Source: Ectothiorhodospiraceae bacterium 2226
GTDB lineage: Bacteria > Pseudomonadota > Gammaproteobacteria > GCA-013348725
DNA: 64,000 bases
Direction of reading: 5' to 3'
Assembly: GCA_013348725.1 (NCBI GenBank)
Contig: CP054689.1
Coordinates: 298,501 to 362,500, forward strand
Shown here: positions 10,502 to 26,338 of the stretch, one piece after another
Numbering within the stretch: position 1 is the first letter of the stretch
Layout of the letters: the number at the start of each line of letters is the position of its first letter
Notes under the pieces: model-generated
What the model was told of the DNA's origin: nothing
The model's input: the letters and a program-made list of their open reading frames with translations, nothing else
Databases searched by the model: none
Program-made: the position numbers and the translations under genes

Positions 10502-11754
10502 CAGCGGTCGATCTCCCCGAATACGATGTCCTGCGTGCCGATGATCGCCACCACATCGGCGAGCATGTGCCCGCGGGCCATCTCGTCCAAGGCCGACAGA
10601 TGGGCAAAGCCGGGCGCACGCACCTTGACCCGATAGGGCTTGTTGGCCCCGTCGGAAATCAGGTACACGCCGAACTCGCCCTTGGGGTGCTCGACGGCGG
10701 CGTAGGCCTCGCCTTCCGGCACGGTGTAGCCCTCGGTGAAGAGCTTGAAGTGATGAATGAGAGCTTCCATGTCGTCCTTCATCTCTTCGCGGCGCGGCGG
10801 GGCGAGCTTGTAATCCTGCAGCATCACCGGACCGGGATTGGCGCGCAGCCACCGCACACACTGCTTGATAATGCGATTCGCCTGGCGCATCTCTTCCACA
10901 CGCACCAGGTAACGGTCGTAACTGTCCCCGTTCACGCCCACCGGAATGTCGAACTCGAGCTGGTCGTATACCTCGTAGGGCTGCTTCCTACGCAGGTCCC
11001 ACTCTATCCCCGAACCGCGCAACATGGGGCCGCTGAAGCCGAGCTGCAGCGCGCGCTCGGGCGACACCACACCAATACCGACCGTGCGCTGCTTCCAGAT
11101 CCGGTTGTCGGTTAGCAGCGTTTCGTATTCATCCACGTAGCCATCGAAGCGCTGCGTGAAGTCGTCGATGAAGTCGAGCAGCGAGCCCTGACGATTCTCG
11201 TTCAGGCGCGCGACCTCTTCCTTGCTGTGCCACTTGGAGGGCTGGTACTGCGGCATGGTCTCCGGCAGATCGCGGTACACGCCGCCCGGCCGGTAATAGG
11301 TCGCATGCATACGCGTCCCGGACACGGCCTCATAGCAGTCCATCAGATCTTCGCGCTCGCGGAACGCATACAGGAAGATCGTCATGGCGCCGATATCCAG
11401 GCCATGCGCGCCTAGCCACATCAGGTGATTCAGGATGCGGGTGATCTCGTCGAACATCACGCGGATGTACTGCGCGCGCGGCGGCGGCGTGATCCCGAGC
11501 AGTTTCTCGATGGCCAGCACATAGCCGTGCTCGTTGCACATCATGGACACGTAGTCGAGCCGGTCCATGTAGCCTATGCTTTGATTGAAAGGCTTTGTCT
11601 CGGCCAGTTTTTCGGTCGCGCGATGCAACAGGCCGATATGTGGGTCGGCACGCTGCACCACCTCCCCATCCATCTCCAGCACCAGGCGCAGCACGCCATG
11701 CGCGGCGGGATGCTGCGGCCCGAAGTTCATCGTGTAATTGCGAATCTCGGGCAT
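10501..11754 (-). CDS. nuoD: NADH-quinone oxidoreductase subunit D
   Basis: 417 residues from the ATG at 11754 ([20 protein letters not shown]). The family motif [15 protein letters not shown] at the very N-terminus fixes the start, and the upstream extension of the frame lies inside nuoC. NuoD is the 49-kDa subunit, derived from the hydrogenase large subunit, and forms part of the quinone pocket next to Nuo[19 protein letters not shown] and [18 protein letters not shown] are intact. Here nuoC and nuoD are separate genes, not fused as in Escherichia coli; only 2 bases separate them. Confidence 0.98.
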   Translation of the reverse strand: MPEIRNYTMNFGPQHPAAHGVLRLVLEMDGEVVQRADPHIGLLHRATEKLAETKPFNQSIGYMDRLDYVSMMCNEHGYVLAIEKLLGITPPPRAQYIRVMFDEITRILNHLMWLGAHGLDIGAMTIFLYAFREREDLMDCYEAVSGTRMHATYYRPGGVYRDLPETMPQYQPSKWHSKEEVARLNENRQGSLLDFIDDFTQRFDGYVDEYETLLTDNRIWKQRTVGIGVVSPERALQLGFSGPMLRGSGIEWDLRRKQPYEVYDQLEFDIPVGVNGDSYDRYLVRVEEMRQANRIIKQCVRWLRANPGPVMLQDYKLAPPRREEMKDDMEALIHHFKLFTEGYTVPEGEAYAAVEHPKGEFGVYLISDGANKPYRVKVRAPGFAHLSALDEMARGHMLADVVAIIGTQDIVFGEIDR

Positions 11755-11756
11755 TG

Positions 11757-12371
11757 TCAGTTCCCCTTCGCCTGCTCGGGCTCGAGATAGCGATGGTCGC
11801 GGCGGATGACGCGCGGGACCAACACGCGCGGCTCGATCGATACCGGCTGATAGACCACGCGCTGGCGTTCCGGGTCGTAACGCATTTCGACGTGACCGAT
11901 AAGCGGAAAGTCCTTGCGAAACGGGTGACCCACGAACCCGTAATCGGTCAAAATGCGGCGCAGATCCGGGTGTCCTTCGAACACGATGCCGTACAGATCG
12001 AAGGCCTCGCGCTCGTACCAGTTGGCGGAGTTCCAGATATCCACCACCGACGGCAGGATGGCCGGATCGCCTTCTGCAAAACACCGCACGCGCAGGCGCT
12101 GGTTATGCGTCACCGACAGCAGGTGGTAGACGGCGGCGAAGCGCTCGCCCTGCCAGGCACCCATGCCGTACTCGCTGTAGTCGACCCCGCACAGGTCCAT
12201 CAGCTGCGCGAAGCCGAACGCCTCTTCATCACGCAGCGCGCGACACACATCCAAGAGATGTTCGCGGCGCACCACGGCCGTGACCTCGTCGCCCGCCACA
12301 TCGCAGGAAATCAGCGCATCGCCGAAGCGCGCCGCGATCTCATCTGCCAGTTTGCGATAGAACTCCGACAT
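11757..12371 (-). CDS. nuoC: NADH-quinone oxidoreductase subunit C
   Basis: 204 residues from the ATG at 12371 ([17 protein letters not shown]). NuoC is the 30-kDa peripheral-arm subunit that packs against NuoD. The signature [20 protein letters not shown] and [20 protein letters not shown] is complete. The frame is open upstream into nuoB, but the family start and the 11-base gap to nuoB support this ATG. No cofactor ligands are expected. Confidence 0.97.
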   Translation of the reverse strand: MSEFYRKLADEIAARFGDALISCDVAGDEVTAVVRREHLLDVCRALRDEEAFGFAQLMDLCGVDYSEYGMGAWQGERFAAVYHLLSVTHNQRLRVRCFAEGDPAILPSVVDIWNSANWYEREAFDLYGIVFEGHPDLRRILTDYGFVGHPFRKDFPLIGHVEMRYDPERQRVVYQPVSIEPRVLVPRVIRRDHRYLEPEQAKGN

Positions 12372-12382
12372 GCTCTCGCCTC

Positions 12383-12859
12383 TCAACGCGCGATGGTGTT
12401 GGTGCGCCGAATCTTGTTCTGCAGCTGCAGAATGCCGTAGAGCAGGGCTTCGGCAGTGGGCGGGCACCCCGGCACGTAGATGTCCACCGGGACGATGCGG
12501 TCGCAGCCGCGCACCACCGCATAGGAATAGTGGTAATAGCCGCCGCCGTTGGCGCACGAACCCATGGAGATCACCCAGCGCGGTTCGGCCATCTGGTCGT
12601 AGACCTTGCGCAGCGCGGGCGCCATCTTGTTCACCAGCGTGCCGGCCACGATCATCACGTCCGATTGGCGCGGACTGGGGCGGAAGACGATGCCGAAGCG
12701 GTCGAGGTCGTAGCGCGAGGCACCGGCCTGCATCATCTCGACGGCGCAGCAGGCCAAGCCGAAGGTCATGGGCCACAGGGAGCCGGTGCGGGCCCAGTTG
12801 ATGAGCTTGTCGGCCGTGGTGGTGACCACGCCCTTCTCAAGTACGCCTTCTATTCCCAT
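12383..12859 (-). CDS. nuoB: NADH-quinone oxidoreductase subunit B (cluster N2)
   Basis: 158 residues from the ATG at 12859 ([19 protein letters not shown]), the standard NuoB start; an earlier in-frame ATG would add seven residues. NuoB carries cluster N2, the last electron carrier before quinone. Its ligands are visible in [12 protein letters not shown] (tandem cysteines), [10 protein letters not shown] and [14 protein letters not shown]. The gene begins 10 bases inside the end of nuoA, so the two are translationally coupled. Confidence 0.97.
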   Translation of the reverse strand: MGIEGVLEKGVVTTTADKLINWARTGSLWPMTFGLACCAVEMMQAGASRYDLDRFGIVFRPSPRQSDVMIVAGTLVNKMAPALRKVYDQMAEPRWVISMGSCANGGGYYHYSYAVVRGCDRIVPVDIYVPGCPPTAEALLYGILQLQNKIRRTNTIAR

Positions 12860-13206
12860 TCGAGGGCTCCCTTCTTCCACTCGTAGATGAAGCCGATCAC
12901 GAGGATACCCAAGAACACCGCCATGGCGGCGAAGCCGATGACCCCGATGTTGTCGAGCGACACCGCCCAGGGAAAGAGAAATGCGATCTCGAGGTCGAAG
13001 ATGATGAATAGGATCGCGACGAGGTAATAACGCACATCGAACTTCATGCGCGAATCCTCAAACGCCTCGAAGCCGCACTCGTACGGCGACAGCTTCTCGG
13101 TATCCGGGCGTTGCGGGGCCAAAACCCACCCGAGGCCGATCGCGACGGCCCCGAAGACCAGGCCCACCACGATAAAGATTAGTATCGGCAAATAGCTCTC
13201 AAGCAT
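12850..13206 (-). CDS. nuoA: NADH-quinone oxidoreductase subunit A
   Basis: 118 residues with three transmembrane helices and the conserved acidic loop [20 protein letters not shown] between helices 1 and 2. [15 protein letters not shown] is the second hallmark. NuoA is the small ND3-type membrane subunit near the quinone channel. It is the first gene of the operon; the promoter proposed at 13288-13317 lies about 80 bases upstream of its ATG (13206). Confidence 0.97.
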   Translation of the reverse strand: MLESYLPILIFIVVGLVFGAVAIGLGWVLAPQRPDTEKLSPYECGFEAFEDSRMKFDVRYYLVAILFIIFDLEIAFLFPWAVSLDNIGVIGFAAMAVFLGILVIGFIYEWKKGALEWE

Positions 13207-13287
13207 CAGTTGCTCCGCCCCCGGGCTTAATCAACTTTCCCAGCTTTTTCAACGCGTTATGTGCGCTGGCCAACTGAAAGATGAGTG

Positions 13288-13317
13288 AGTCTAGGTCACT
13301 CGGCGACGCCGTGTCAA
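13288..13317 (-). promoter_or_regulatory. Candidate sigma70 promoter of the nuo operon
   Basis: On the minus strand a perfect -35 box TTGACA (13317-13312) is followed after 18 bases by TAGACT (13293-13288), a 4-of-6 match to the -10 box. Predicted transcription starts near 13280, leaving a leader of roughly 75 bases before nuoA. This is the only good promoter-like pair seen between tRNA-Leu and nuoA. No regulator site was recognised. Confidence 0.6.
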
Positions 13318-13372
13318 GCGCGTCTGACAGCGAGTTCTATTTATCTATCAGCCACTTAGATTAATGAGCGTG

Positions 13373-13392
13373 GGCTCCGCCGAGGCGGAGCC
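13373..13392 (-). terminator. GC-rich hairpin downstream of tRNA-Leu
   Basis: GGCTCCGCC (13373-13381) and its complement GGCGGAGCC (13384-13392) form a 9-bp stem with a 2-base gap, in practice an 8-bp stem with a tetraloop. It lies 14 bases beyond the 3' CCA of the tRNA on the minus strand. There is no T run after it, so it may be a weak or factor-assisted terminator, or a processing hairpin. Confidence 0.4.
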
Positions 13393-13405
13393 GTGCTCCA
13401 GATAA

Positions 13406-13490
13406 TGGTGCCGAAGGCCGGACTCGAACCGGCACGGCTTGCGCCACCGCCCCCTCAAGACGGCGTGTCTACCAGTTCCACCACTTCGGC
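13406..13490 (-). tRNA. tRNA-Leu (anticodon GAG)
   Basis: 85-base class II tRNA read on the minus strand from GCCGAAG (13490-13484) to an encoded CCA (13408-13406). The acceptor arm pairs GCCGAAG with CTTCGGC; the D-arm region TGGTGGAACTGGTAGACAC, the loop TTGAGGG with anticodon GAG, a long variable arm and the T-loop GGTTCGAGTCC are all visible. It follows secG by 17 bases and may be cotranscribed with it. A tRNA-Leu after secG is a recurrent gammaproteobacterial arrangement. Confidence 0.96.
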
Positions 13491-13507
13491 ATAGACTGCT
13501 ACTGCTC

Positions 13508-13855
13508 CTATCGAGAGTCTTCGGCCGGGGCACGGGGTGCCGTGGGCACATCGGACGCCGGACGCTCAGGAGCCGCGGGAACCGACCGCGTGGGCAGGTC
13601 GGTCACGCTGCGGGTTTCAGCCCGTTGGCCCGAGAGATAGGCCAGCGACAGGCTGGTGATAAAGAACACGACCGCCAACATGGCCGTGGAACGACTCAAA
13701 AACGACGCTGAACCGCGGCTGCCGAAGACCGTGGACGACGCACCGCTGCCGAAGGCAGCACCCGCGTCCGCGCCCTTTCCGTGCTGCAGCAGAACCAGCA
13801 CCACAAGGCTGGCGGCCACGATCACATGCAGAATCAAGAGAACCGTTTGCATCAA
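13508..13855 (-). CDS. secG: Protein-export membrane protein SecG
   Basis: 115 residues: an N-terminal helix ([20 protein letters not shown]), the typical cytoplasmic loop [21 protein letters not shown], then a second helix ([17 protein letters not shown]) and a proline/alanine-rich tail. SecG assists the SecYEG translocon in the inner membrane. The start is taken at 13855; the next codon is also ATG. Five bases separate it from the tpiA stop. The tail after helix 2 is low in complexity, as in many relatives. Confidence 0.95.
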   Translation of the reverse strand: MMQTVLLILHVIVAASLVVLVLLQHGKGADAGAAFGSGASSTVFGSRGSASFLSRSTAMLAVVFFITSLSLAYLSGQRAETRSVTDLPTRSVPAAPERPASDVPTAPRAPAEDSR

Positions 13856-13860
13856 GCGCC

Positions 13861-14616
13861 CTAACCTGCCGCACGGCAGATGGTCATGAATTCGTCCGCC
13901 TTGAGGGAGGCGCCACCCACCAAACCGCCGTCGATGTCCGGCTGACGCAGCAGATCGGCGGCATTATCGCCCTTCATGCTGCCGCCGTACAGGATTCGCA
14001 AGCGCTGCGCGATGTCGGCGTCGTGCCCCGCGATCCGGCCGCGAATGAAGGCATGCACCTCCTGCGCCTGCTCGGGCGTGGCGGTACGGCCGGTACCGAT
14101 GGCCCACACCGGCTCGTAAGCCACCACGGCGCCGTCCAGCGCATTGACGCCCTGCGCAGCGATTACGGCATCCAACTGGCGCGCCACCACTTGCTCGGTC
14201 ACGCCTTGCTCACGCTCGTCCAGCGTCTCGCCCACGCACAGGATGGGCGTCACGCCGGCCGCACGCGCCACAGCGAACTTGCGCGCAACCAGCTCATCGC
14301 TTTCGCCATAGAGGGCGCGACGCTCCGAGTGGCCGACGATCACGTACGTGCAGCCGAAATCCTTGAGCATCTCGACCGAGATTTCGCCCGTGTAGGCGCC
14401 GCTCTGCTCGGTGCTGAGATTCTGCGCTCCCCAGCGCACCCGCTGCTCGCCCTGGAGCACCGTTTCGACCTGGCCCAGGTAGACGAACGGCGGACAGACC
14501 GCCACTTCGGCTACCTTGACCTCGTCGAGGCCGGCCTTGATGCCGTCCAGGAGCGTCCGGACGCTCGCCTTGGAACCGTTCATTTTCCAGTTCCCGGCCA
14601 CTAGCGGCTGACGCAT
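13861..14616 (-). CDS. tpiA: Triose-phosphate isomerase
   Basis: 251 residues from the ATG at 14616 ([14 protein letters not shown]), preceded by an AAGGAG ribosome-binding site. The frame is open upstream, but that part has no family similarity. The enzyme interconverts dihydroxyacetone phosphate and glyceraldehyde-3-phosphate. Catalytic elements are intact: the lysine in AGNWKMNG, the histidine in VIVGHSERR and the glutamate in [11 protein letters not shown], followed by the phosphate-binding [11 protein letters not shown]. It is followed by secG. A weak promoter candidate lies upstream. Confidence 0.98.
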   Translation of the reverse strand: MRQPLVAGNWKMNGSKASVRTLLDGIKAGLDEVKVAEVAVCPPFVYLGQVETVLQGEQRVRWGAQNLSTEQSGAYTGEISVEMLKDFGCTYVIVGHSERRALYGESDELVARKFAVARAAGVTPILCVGETLDEREQGVTEQVVARQLDAVIAAQGVNALDGAVVAYEPVWAIGTGRTATPEQAQEVHAFIRGRIAGHDADIAQRLRILYGGSMKGDNAADLLRQPDIDGGLVGGASLKADEFMTICRAAG

Positions 14617-14805
14617 CACAACTCCTTCCGAATCAGAAAAGTGAAGGCCGCAACTCGTCCTGTCCGTTGCGGCCGTCTCTACGCGTGCTGGACCTGCGTC
14701 CCGCCCGGCGAGTCGCGGCGGCGGGGCCTCCTCCTTTGAGTACGCGGCAGCGCGTCCTGTTGGCGGCTCCATGCGCCGAGCGCGAGCCTGCCGAGAGAGC
14801 GGGCA

Positions 14806-14834
14806 AGCTTACCGCCGCGTGCCCCATAAATCAA
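14806..14834 (-). promoter_or_regulatory. Weak promoter candidate upstream of tpiA
   Basis: On the minus strand TTGATT (14834-14829), a 17-base spacer and TAAGCT (14811-14806, 3 of 6 matches) sit in the 280-base glmM-tpiA gap. It would leave a leader of about 180 bases. The gap otherwise holds no gene that I can support. Confidence 0.3.
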
Positions 14835-14896
14835 CGCGGTTCACAGCGGAAAACGCTATGCCTTCGCGTGACAAGCACTTAGCTCAAAGGGACGAC

Positions 14897-16243
14897 TCAA
14901 GCGTGCGCCGCGGCAGCCTCACGCACCACCGCCGCCAGCTGCTGCGCCGCGGCCTCGACCTGCGGACCGTCCTCGCCCTCCACCATGACGCGGATGAGGG
15001 CCTCGGTGCCCGAGGCGCGCAGCAGCACCCGTCCACGCCCCCCGAGTTGTGCCTCGGTTTCGGTCACCGCGGCGCTCACGCGCGGATCCTCACCCGGTTC
15101 GAAACGGCGCACGACGGGGACATTGAGCAACACCTGGGGGCATTTGTTCATGCCCGCCTTGAGGGCATGTAAGCTGACGCCGGTGCGCACCACCGCCGCC
15201 AGGACCTGCAGCGCCGACACAATGCCGTCCCCGGTGGATGCGCGATCGAGACACAGGATGTGGCCCGAGGACTCGCCGCCCAACACCCAGCCGTCCTGCT
15301 GGAGCCGTTCGAGGACATGGCGGTCGCCCACAGGCGCCCGGGCGAATGGGATGCCCATTGCGTCCAACGCATGCTCCAGCCCGAGATTGCTCATCACGGT
15401 ACCGACTACGCCACCGCTCAGGCGGTCGGTCTGGTGCCGGTCGCGCGCGATAATGAACAGCAACTCGTCGCCGTCCACCAACTCGCCCTTGTGGTCTACC
15501 ATGATCACCCGATCGCCGTCGCCGTCGAGCGCGATGCCGAGATCGGCCCCGTGGGCGAGCACCGCCGCCTGCAGAGCCTGGGGCGCGGTGGAGCCGCAGC
15601 CGTCGTTGATATTCAGGCCGTTGGGCTCCACGCCGAGCGGAATCACGCGCGCGCCGCGCTCGGCGAACACGCTCGGCGCGACGTGATAACTGGCGCCGTT
15701 CGCGCAGTCGACCACGATCGTCATACCGCTGAAATCGAGGTCCCGCGGCAGGGTGTTCTTGCAAAATTCGATGTAGCGGCCGGGCGCGTCCGGGACGCGG
15801 GAGGCCTTGCCGAGTGCGGCCGAGTCGACCGTCGTGAGCGGTGCATCCAGGGCCGCCTCGATCGCCAATTCGGATTCGTCCGACAGCTTCTCCCCGGCTG
15901 CCGAAAAGAACTTGATGCCGTTGTCCGAGTACGGATTGTGCGAAGCGCTGATCACGATGCCGCCGCGGGCGCCCAGCGTGCGGGTGAGATAAGCGATGGC
16001 GGGCGTCGGCATCGGGCCGAGCAGACGGATGTCCACCCCGGCGGCGGACAGCCCCGCCTCCAGGGCCGATTCGAACATATAGCCCGAGATGCGCGTGTCC
16101 TTGCCGATGAGCACGCTGCCGCCGCCCTTCGGGCTCAGCACACGACCGGCCGCCCAACCCAGCTTCAACACGAACTCGGGCGTCACCGGGGGCTCGCCCA
16201 CCCGTCCGCGGATGCCGTCGGTACCAAAGAATCTCTTGTTCAT
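14897..16243 (-). CDS. glmM: Phosphoglucosamine mutase
   Basis: 448 residues. GlmM converts glucosamine-6-phosphate to glucosamine-1-phosphate for UDP-GlcNAc synthesis. The N-terminus [21 protein letters not shown] is diagnostic. The phosphoserine loop [16 protein letters not shown] places the active serine at about residue 101. The metal loop [13 protein letters not shown], the sugar-binding GGESSGHI and the C-terminal phosphate loop [18 protein letters not shown] are all present. It is 39 bases after folP, in the common order ftsH-folP-glmM. Confidence 0.98.
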   Translation of the reverse strand: MNKRFFGTDGIRGRVGEPPVTPEFVLKLGWAAGRVLSPKGGGSVLIGKDTRISGYMFESALEAGLSAAGVDIRLLGPMPTPAIAYLTRTLGARGGIVISASHNPYSDNGIKFFSAAGEKLSDESELAIEAALDAPLTTVDSAALGKASRVPDAPGRYIEFCKNTLPRDLDFSGMTIVVDCANGASYHVAPSVFAERGARVIPLGVEPNGLNINDGCGSTAPQALQAAVLAHGADLGIALDGDGDRVIMVDHKGELVDGDELLFIIARDRHQTDRLSGGVVGTVMSNLGLEHALDAMGIPFARAPVGDRHVLERLQQDGWVLGGESSGHILCLDRASTGDGIVSALQVLAAVVRTGVSLHALKAGMNKCPQVLLNVPVVRRFEPGEDPRVSAAVTETEAQLGGRGRVLLRASGTEALIRVMVEGEDGPQVEAAAQQLAAVVREAAAAHA

Positions 16244-16282
16244 GTTCCCCCAAGACTCCGTCCCGCTATACCTGCGGGTCTG

Positions 16283-17125
16283 TTATCGCTCGATCTGCGC
16301 CACCGCCGCGGCGACGCGCACGGCATCCCAGGTCGCCGCAACATCGTGCGTGCGCACGATGCGCGCGCCAAAATAAACGGCCAATGCCGCGGCCGCGGTA
16401 CCCGCATGTAAGCGCGCATCCACCGGCGCATCGCCGAGCAACTGCCCGAGCATGGACTTACGCGACATGCCCACCAGCACGGGCAGGCCGTCCGCCAGCA
16501 GCGCCGGCAAACCGCGCAGCAGCGCGAGGTTGTGCGACAGCCGCTTGCCGAAGCCGAAGCCCGGATCGAGGATCAGGCGTTCGCGGGCGATGCCCGCCTC
16601 TTCGCAAGCCCGCACGCGCTCCCGCAGGAAGGCGCGCACCTCGCCCACGACATCAGCATAGCGGGGCGCCTGCTGCATGGTGCGCGGCTGCCCCTGCATG
16701 TGCATCAGGCAGACCGGGACCTGCAGTTCGGCGGCCGTTTCCAGCGCGCCATCCGCCCCCAGCGCACGTACGTCGTTGATCAACCCCGCGCCGGCCGCCA
16801 CGGCTGCGCGCATCACCGCGGGTTTGCTGGTGTCCACCGAGATCACCGCGGGCAGGCCTTCACGCCGCAGCGCATCGATCACCGGCACGACCCGGGCGAG
16901 CTCCTCCTCCACCGAGACGGCGGCAGCACCGGGGCGGGTCGACTCGCCGCCGACGTCGAGCAGCGTGGCCCCGGCCGCCACCATGGCATGGGCGTGCTCG
17001 ACGGCACGGCGAAGGTTGCTCGAGGCATAAAAAACACCCCCGTCCGAGAACGAATCGGGGGTGATATTGAGTATCCCCATGACCTGGGGACGGGTTAGGT
17101 CCAGGGCCCGGCCCGCAAACTCCAC
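16283..17125 (-). CDS. folP: Dihydropteroate synthase
   Basis: 280 residues. It condenses 4-aminobenzoate with the pterin pyrophosphate in folate synthesis. Family motifs in order: MGILNITPDSFSDGG near the N-terminus, DVGGESTRPGAAAVS, VISVDTSKPAVMRAA, LINDVRAL, LMHMQGQPRTMQ, LDPGFGFGKRLSHN and VLVGMSRKSMLGQ. The start at 17125 gives MEFAGRALDLTRPQ. Only 12 bases separate it from the ftsH stop, so the two share an operon. Confidence 0.97.
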   Translation of the reverse strand: MEFAGRALDLTRPQVMGILNITPDSFSDGGVFYASSNLRRAVEHAHAMVAAGATLLDVGGESTRPGAAAVSVEEELARVVPVIDALRREGLPAVISVDTSKPAVMRAAVAAGAGLINDVRALGADGALETAAELQVPVCLMHMQGQPRTMQQAPRYADVVGEVRAFLRERVRACEEAGIARERLILDPGFGFGKRLSHNLALLRGLPALLADGLPVLVGMSRKSMLGQLLGDAPVDARLHAGTAAAALAVYFGARIVRTHDVAATWDAVRVAAAVAQIER

Positions 17126-17137
17126 AGCGTGGGGCGC

Positions 17138-19063
<1,926 letters not shown>

Positions 19064-19213
19064 AATCCATGCCTCGTGTGAGAATCAGGGCGGGACGTTC
19101 GGCGACGCAGCGTGGCTGCGTCCGTCGCCACCCCGCAGGTTTGACGCGGCGCCTGACGGCGCCACCGGCCGCCGCAGCGCCGGTTCGGCATCTAGCGTGA
19201 TGTTAGAACTCTA

Positions 19214-19834
19214 CTATAAACGGGAGTTCCGGGCCACCAGGTACACCTCCGGCGAGCGCGGCCGTGAGGCCGCCGGTTTGCGCACGTCCACGCGCTCGAA
19301 GCCTTGCCGTAGCTCCCGAACCAGCGCGTCGAAACCCTCGCCCTGAAACGTTTTCGCGACCCAGTCGCCCCCGGGACGGAGCACCTCGCGCGCCAACTCC
19401 AGCGCGAGTTCCGCCAGGGCGATGGCGCGTGGCTGGTCGACCGCTTTGGTCCCGCTGATGTTAGGCGCCATATCCGACAGCACAAGGTCGACCGGCCGTC
19501 CCTCGAGGGCATCGAGCAGCGCCCGATAGGGTTCTTCCTCGCGGAAGTCGCCTTGCACCACCGTCACGCCGGCGATGGGCTCGATCGGCAACAAGTCGAG
19601 CGCAATCACCCTTCCCTGCGGCGCCACCCGGCGCGCCGCGTATTGCGCCCAGCCACCGGGCGCGGCGCCCAGATCGACCACCGTCATACCCGGGCGTAGC
19701 AGGCCGTAGCGCTCGTCCAGCTCCTGCAGCTTGTAGACCGCGCGGGCACGCCAACCCTCCTGCTGGGCCCGCTTGACGTATGGGTCATCGAAATGCTCGC
19801 GTAGCCAGCGATGGCTGCTCTTACTGCGTCCCAT
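19214..19834 (-). CDS. rlmE: 23S rRNA (uridine-2'-O)-methyltransferase RlmE
   Basis: 206 residues from the ATG at 19834 ([20 protein letters not shown]), matching the family length of about 208. RlmE (FtsJ/RrmJ) methylates U2552 of 23S rRNA. The SAM-binding motif [14 protein letters not shown], the acidic [12 protein letters not shown] and the K-D-K-E tetrad region [15 protein letters not shown] are present. Its 5' end overlaps the 3' end of the upstream small membrane-protein gene by 14 bases. It is upstream of ftsH as in most gammaproteobacteria. Confidence 0.97.
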   Translation of the reverse strand: MGRSKSSHRWLREHFDDPYVKRAQQEGWRARAVYKLQELDERYGLLRPGMTVVDLGAAPGGWAQYAARRVAPQGRVIALDLLPIEPIAGVTVVQGDFREEEPYRALLDALEGRPVDLVLSDMAPNISGTKAVDQPRAIALAELALELAREVLRPGGDWVAKTFQGEGFDALVRELRQGFERVDVRKPAASRPRSPEVYLVARNSRL

Positions 19835-20132
19835 GGCCCTGTCCCGCCGCACCCCGCGCCAGCGCCCGACGCATCGCCCGGCGCGTGCGCCAAATGAGCC
19901 ACAGCGCCGCACCGCCGCCAAAGGCCGCCAACAGCGCGAGATGCTCCGCCGGGCCCGGCACGAGCCGGCCGCCGACCAACCACACCAGGGGCGCTACCAG
20001 GAGAATCACCCCCAGCTCGAACTTCACCCCGTTCAAAGGGCTTGCCGACACTGCCCAGGTGCCGCGCCGCTCGGTTACACTATGCGATTCCGTCGGTTCC
20101 GGCCGTTCCACGTTAGAGGTTTCCGGTTTCAT
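19821..20132 (-). CDS. Small two-helix membrane protein, function unknown
   Basis: 103 residues if it begins at the ATG at 20132 ([18 protein letters not shown]). A polar N-terminal tail of about 35 residues is followed by two hydrophobic stretches ([15 protein letters not shown] and [17 protein letters not shown]) and a basic C-terminus. I do not recognise a named family. It overlaps rlmE by 14 bases, which argues that it is a real gene translated ahead of rlmE. Its ATG shares a CATG palindrome with the divergent yhbY start, and no ribosome-binding site is evident. An alternative start 54 bases upstream would lie inside yhbY. Confidence 0.6.
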   Translation of the reverse strand: MKPETSNVERPEPTESHSVTERRGTWAVSASPLNGVKFELGVILLVAPLVWLVGGRLVPGPAEHLALLAAFGGGAALWLIWRTRRAMRRALARGAAGQGHGTQ

Positions 20133-20421
20133 GGCATTGAATGAAAAACAGCGGCAGTTTTTGCGAGGACTCGCCCACAGCCGCAAGCCGGTGGTGATCG
20201 TCGGGCAGGCGGGCGTGAGCGATACGGTAGTGGCGGAGATCGACGCGGCGCTGAACCATCACGAGCTCATCAAGGTACGCGTGAACGCATCCGACCGGGA
20301 GGCGCGCCGCGCCATGACGGAGGACATCGCACAGCGCACGGGCGCGGAACTGGTGCAGAGCATCGGCCACGTGGCCTCTTTCTACCGGTCGTCCGAGCGG
20401 GCCCGCATCACGCTGCCCTGA
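20131..20421 (+). CDS. yhbY: Ribosome assembly RNA-binding protein YhbY
   Basis: 96 residues from the ATG at 20131 ([16 protein letters not shown]), a CRM-domain protein that binds pre-50S particles. The family features RKPVVIVGQAGVSD (GxxG-type loop) and LIKVRVNASDRE are clear. The frame is open upstream without family similarity. A GAGGT at 20115-20119 is a somewhat distant ribosome-binding site. It is divergent from the rlmE-ftsH operon and convergent with greA, the standard gammaproteobacterial layout. Confidence 0.95.
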   Translation: MALNEKQRQFLRGLAHSRKPVVIVGQAGVSDTVVAEIDAALNHHELIKVRVNASDREARRAMTEDIAQRTGAELVQSIGHVASFYRSSERARITLP

Positions 20422-20434
20422 GCGCCTCAGCGGC

Positions 20435-20910
20435 TCACACGTAGCGCACCGCCAGGATCTCGAATTCCTTCTCCCCGCCGGGGGCCTGAACCAGCGCCAC
20501 CTCGCCCTCCTCCTTGCCGATCAGGGCACGGGCGATGGGCGAGTTGACCGAAATCAGGCCGGCCTTGATGTCGGCCTCGTCCTCGCCGACGATCTGATAG
20601 GTCACCTCGGCGCCGGAGGCCTCGTCCGCCAGATCCACGGTGGCGCCGAACACCACCTTGCCGCTGGGGTTCAGCGTGGTGACGTCGATGATCTGCGCGT
20701 TGGCGAGCTTGCCCTCCAACTCGGCGATACGGCCTTCGATGAAGCCTTGCTGCTCGCGCGCGGCGTGATACTCGGCGTTCTCCTTGAGATCGCCGTGTGC
20801 GCGGGCCTCCGCGATCGCCTTGATCACATTTGGCCGATCCACGCTCTTCAAACGCTGCAGCTCTTCGCGCAACTTCTCCGCGCCCCTGGCGGTCAACGGT
20901 ACCTTGCCGT

Positions 20911-20914
<4 letters not shown>
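20435..20914 (-). CDS. greA: Transcription elongation factor GreA
   Basis: 159 residues from the ATG at 20914 ([19 protein letters not shown]). The N-terminal coiled coil has the acidic tip [15 protein letters not shown] that stimulates transcript cleavage in backtracked RNA polymerase. The C-terminal FKBP-like domain ends with [16 protein letters not shown]. The start overlaps the carB stop as ATGA, so translation is coupled to carB. The frame is open upstream inside carB but without GreA similarity. Confidence 0.98.
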
Positions 20915-24132
<3,218 letters not shown>

Positions 24133-24147
24133 AGGTCCTTGCCGGTG

Positions 24148-25278
24148 CTAGCGCGCCGCCTTGCGGATCAAGTCGACGAAGTGATCGAACAGATGCCCCA
24201 CGTCGTGGGGACCCGGACTGGCCTCCGGATGGCCCTGGAAGCTGAACGCGGGGCGATCCGTGCGGTGGATGCCCTGGAGTGTGCCGTCGAACAGCGAACG
24301 GTGCGTGGCGCGCAGGTTCGCCGGCAGGGTCGCCTCGTCGACCGCGAAGCCATGGTTCTGGCTGGTAATGAGCACGCGCCCGGTGTCGACCTCCTGCACC
24401 GGGTGATTGGCCCCGTGGTGCCCGGTCTTCATCTTCACCGTACGCGCCCCGCACGCCAGGCCGAGGATCTGGTGCCCGAGGCAGATACCGAAGGTGGGCA
24501 GGCCGCGGTCCACGACCTCGGCGCACGCCTCGATGGCGTAGGTGCAGGGCTCGGGATCGCCGGGGCCGTTGGAGAAGAACACGCCCGCGGGGTCGAGCTT
24601 GAGCACGTCGGCAACGGGTGTCTTGGCCGGCACGACCGTGACGCGGCAACCGCGATCGGCCAGCATGCGCAGGATGTTTCGCTTGATGCCGTAGTCGTAA
24701 GCCACCACGTGATGAGGAAAGTCCCGGGGCTGGTGCACCCCCTCCTCCAGCGACCACGTGCCTTCGGTCCACGGGTAGGGTTCCTGGCAACAGACTTGCT
24801 GCGCGAGGTCCATCCCCTTCAACCCCGGGAAGGCGCGCGCCGCCGCCAGCGCGGCATCGGCATCCACCGCCTCGCCCGCCACGATGCAGCCGTTCTGCGC
24901 GCCCTTCTCGCGCAGCAGACGCGTCAACTTGCGGGTGTCGATGTCGGCGATGCCGACCACGCCCTGCGCCCGCAGATACTCCGGCAGCGAATAGTCCGCC
25001 CGCCAGTTGCTCGCGAGCGGCGGCAGATCACGGATCACCAGACCGGCCGCCATGACGTTGGGGGCCTCGCAATCCTGCTCGTTGGCACCGGTGTTGCCGA
25101 TATGAGGATAGGTCAGGGTGACGATCTGCTTGCTGTAGGAAGGATCGGTCAGAATCTCCTGGTAACCCGTCATGGCGGTGTTGAACACCACCTCGCCGAC
25201 GGTCTGCCCATCGATGCCGATCGACACGCCCCGAAACAGCGTGCCATCCTCTAGCGCTAACAGGGCGGGCTTGCTCAA
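24148..25278 (-). CDS. carA: Carbamoyl-phosphate synthase small subunit (UUG start)
   Basis: 376 residues. The glutamine amidotransferase supplies ammonia to CarB. The N-terminal domain begins [16 protein letters not shown]. The class I amidotransferase triad is present: the cysteine in [15 protein letters not shown] and the His/Glu in [15 protein letters not shown]. The start codon is TTG (25278-25276), fixed by a GGGAGG ribosome-binding site 5 bases upstream (25289-25284) and by the family N-terminus; no ATG fits. The 5' leader carries the alternative-hairpin element described separately. Confidence 0.97.
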   Translation of the reverse strand: MSKPALLALEDGTLFRGVSIGIDGQTVGEVVFNTAMTGYQEILTDPSYSKQIVTLTYPHIGNTGANEQDCEAPNVMAAGLVIRDLPPLASNWRADYSLPEYLRAQGVVGIADIDTRKLTRLLREKGAQNGCIVAGEAVDADAALAAARAFPGLKGMDLAQQVCCQEPYPWTEGTWSLEEGVHQPRDFPHHVVAYDYGIKRNILRMLADRGCRVTVVPAKTPVADVLKLDPAGVFFSNGPGDPEPCTYAIEACAEVVDRGLPTFGICLGHQILGLACGARTVKMKTGHHGANHPVQEVDTGRVLITSQNHGFAVDEATLPANLRATHRSLFDGTLQGIHRTDRPAFSFQGHPEASPGPHDVGHLFDHFVDLIRKAAR

Positions 25279-25283
25279 GAATA

Positions 25284-25336
25284 CCTCCCGTCAGATGTGC
25301 AAAGCGGGAGGTCGTCTTGCGACTCCTCCCGCTTTG
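25284..25336 (-). promoter_or_regulatory. carA leader: perfect 12-bp hairpin competing with ribosome-binding-site pairing
   Basis: Read on the minus strand, CAAAGCGGGAGG (25336-25325) pairs perfectly with CCTCCCGCTTTG (25311-25300). Three more base pairs are possible inside the 13-base loop. The 3' arm also carries CCTCCCG, the complement of the carA ribosome-binding region CGGGAGG (25290-25284). The 3' arm can therefore pair either with the 5' arm, leaving the ribosome-binding site free, or with the ribosome-binding site itself. No T run follows, so an intrinsic terminator is unlikely. The function is inferred from pairing only. Confidence 0.55.
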
Positions 25337-25490
25337 TAGGAACGCCTGGGCGTCCCGGATCGGCGCCGACCGCTCCGCGCTTCGGTCGACGCCGTGATTC
25401 ATGCTCCGCGTGTCCGCGCCCCACCTTGGGCGCCCGGAAACCGAGGCCGCCACAAGCCCCGGTGCGCCAGACATTATACCGGCAGCGCCC

Positions 25491-26327
<837 letters not shown>

Positions 26328-26338
26328 CTAGGCAGCGC

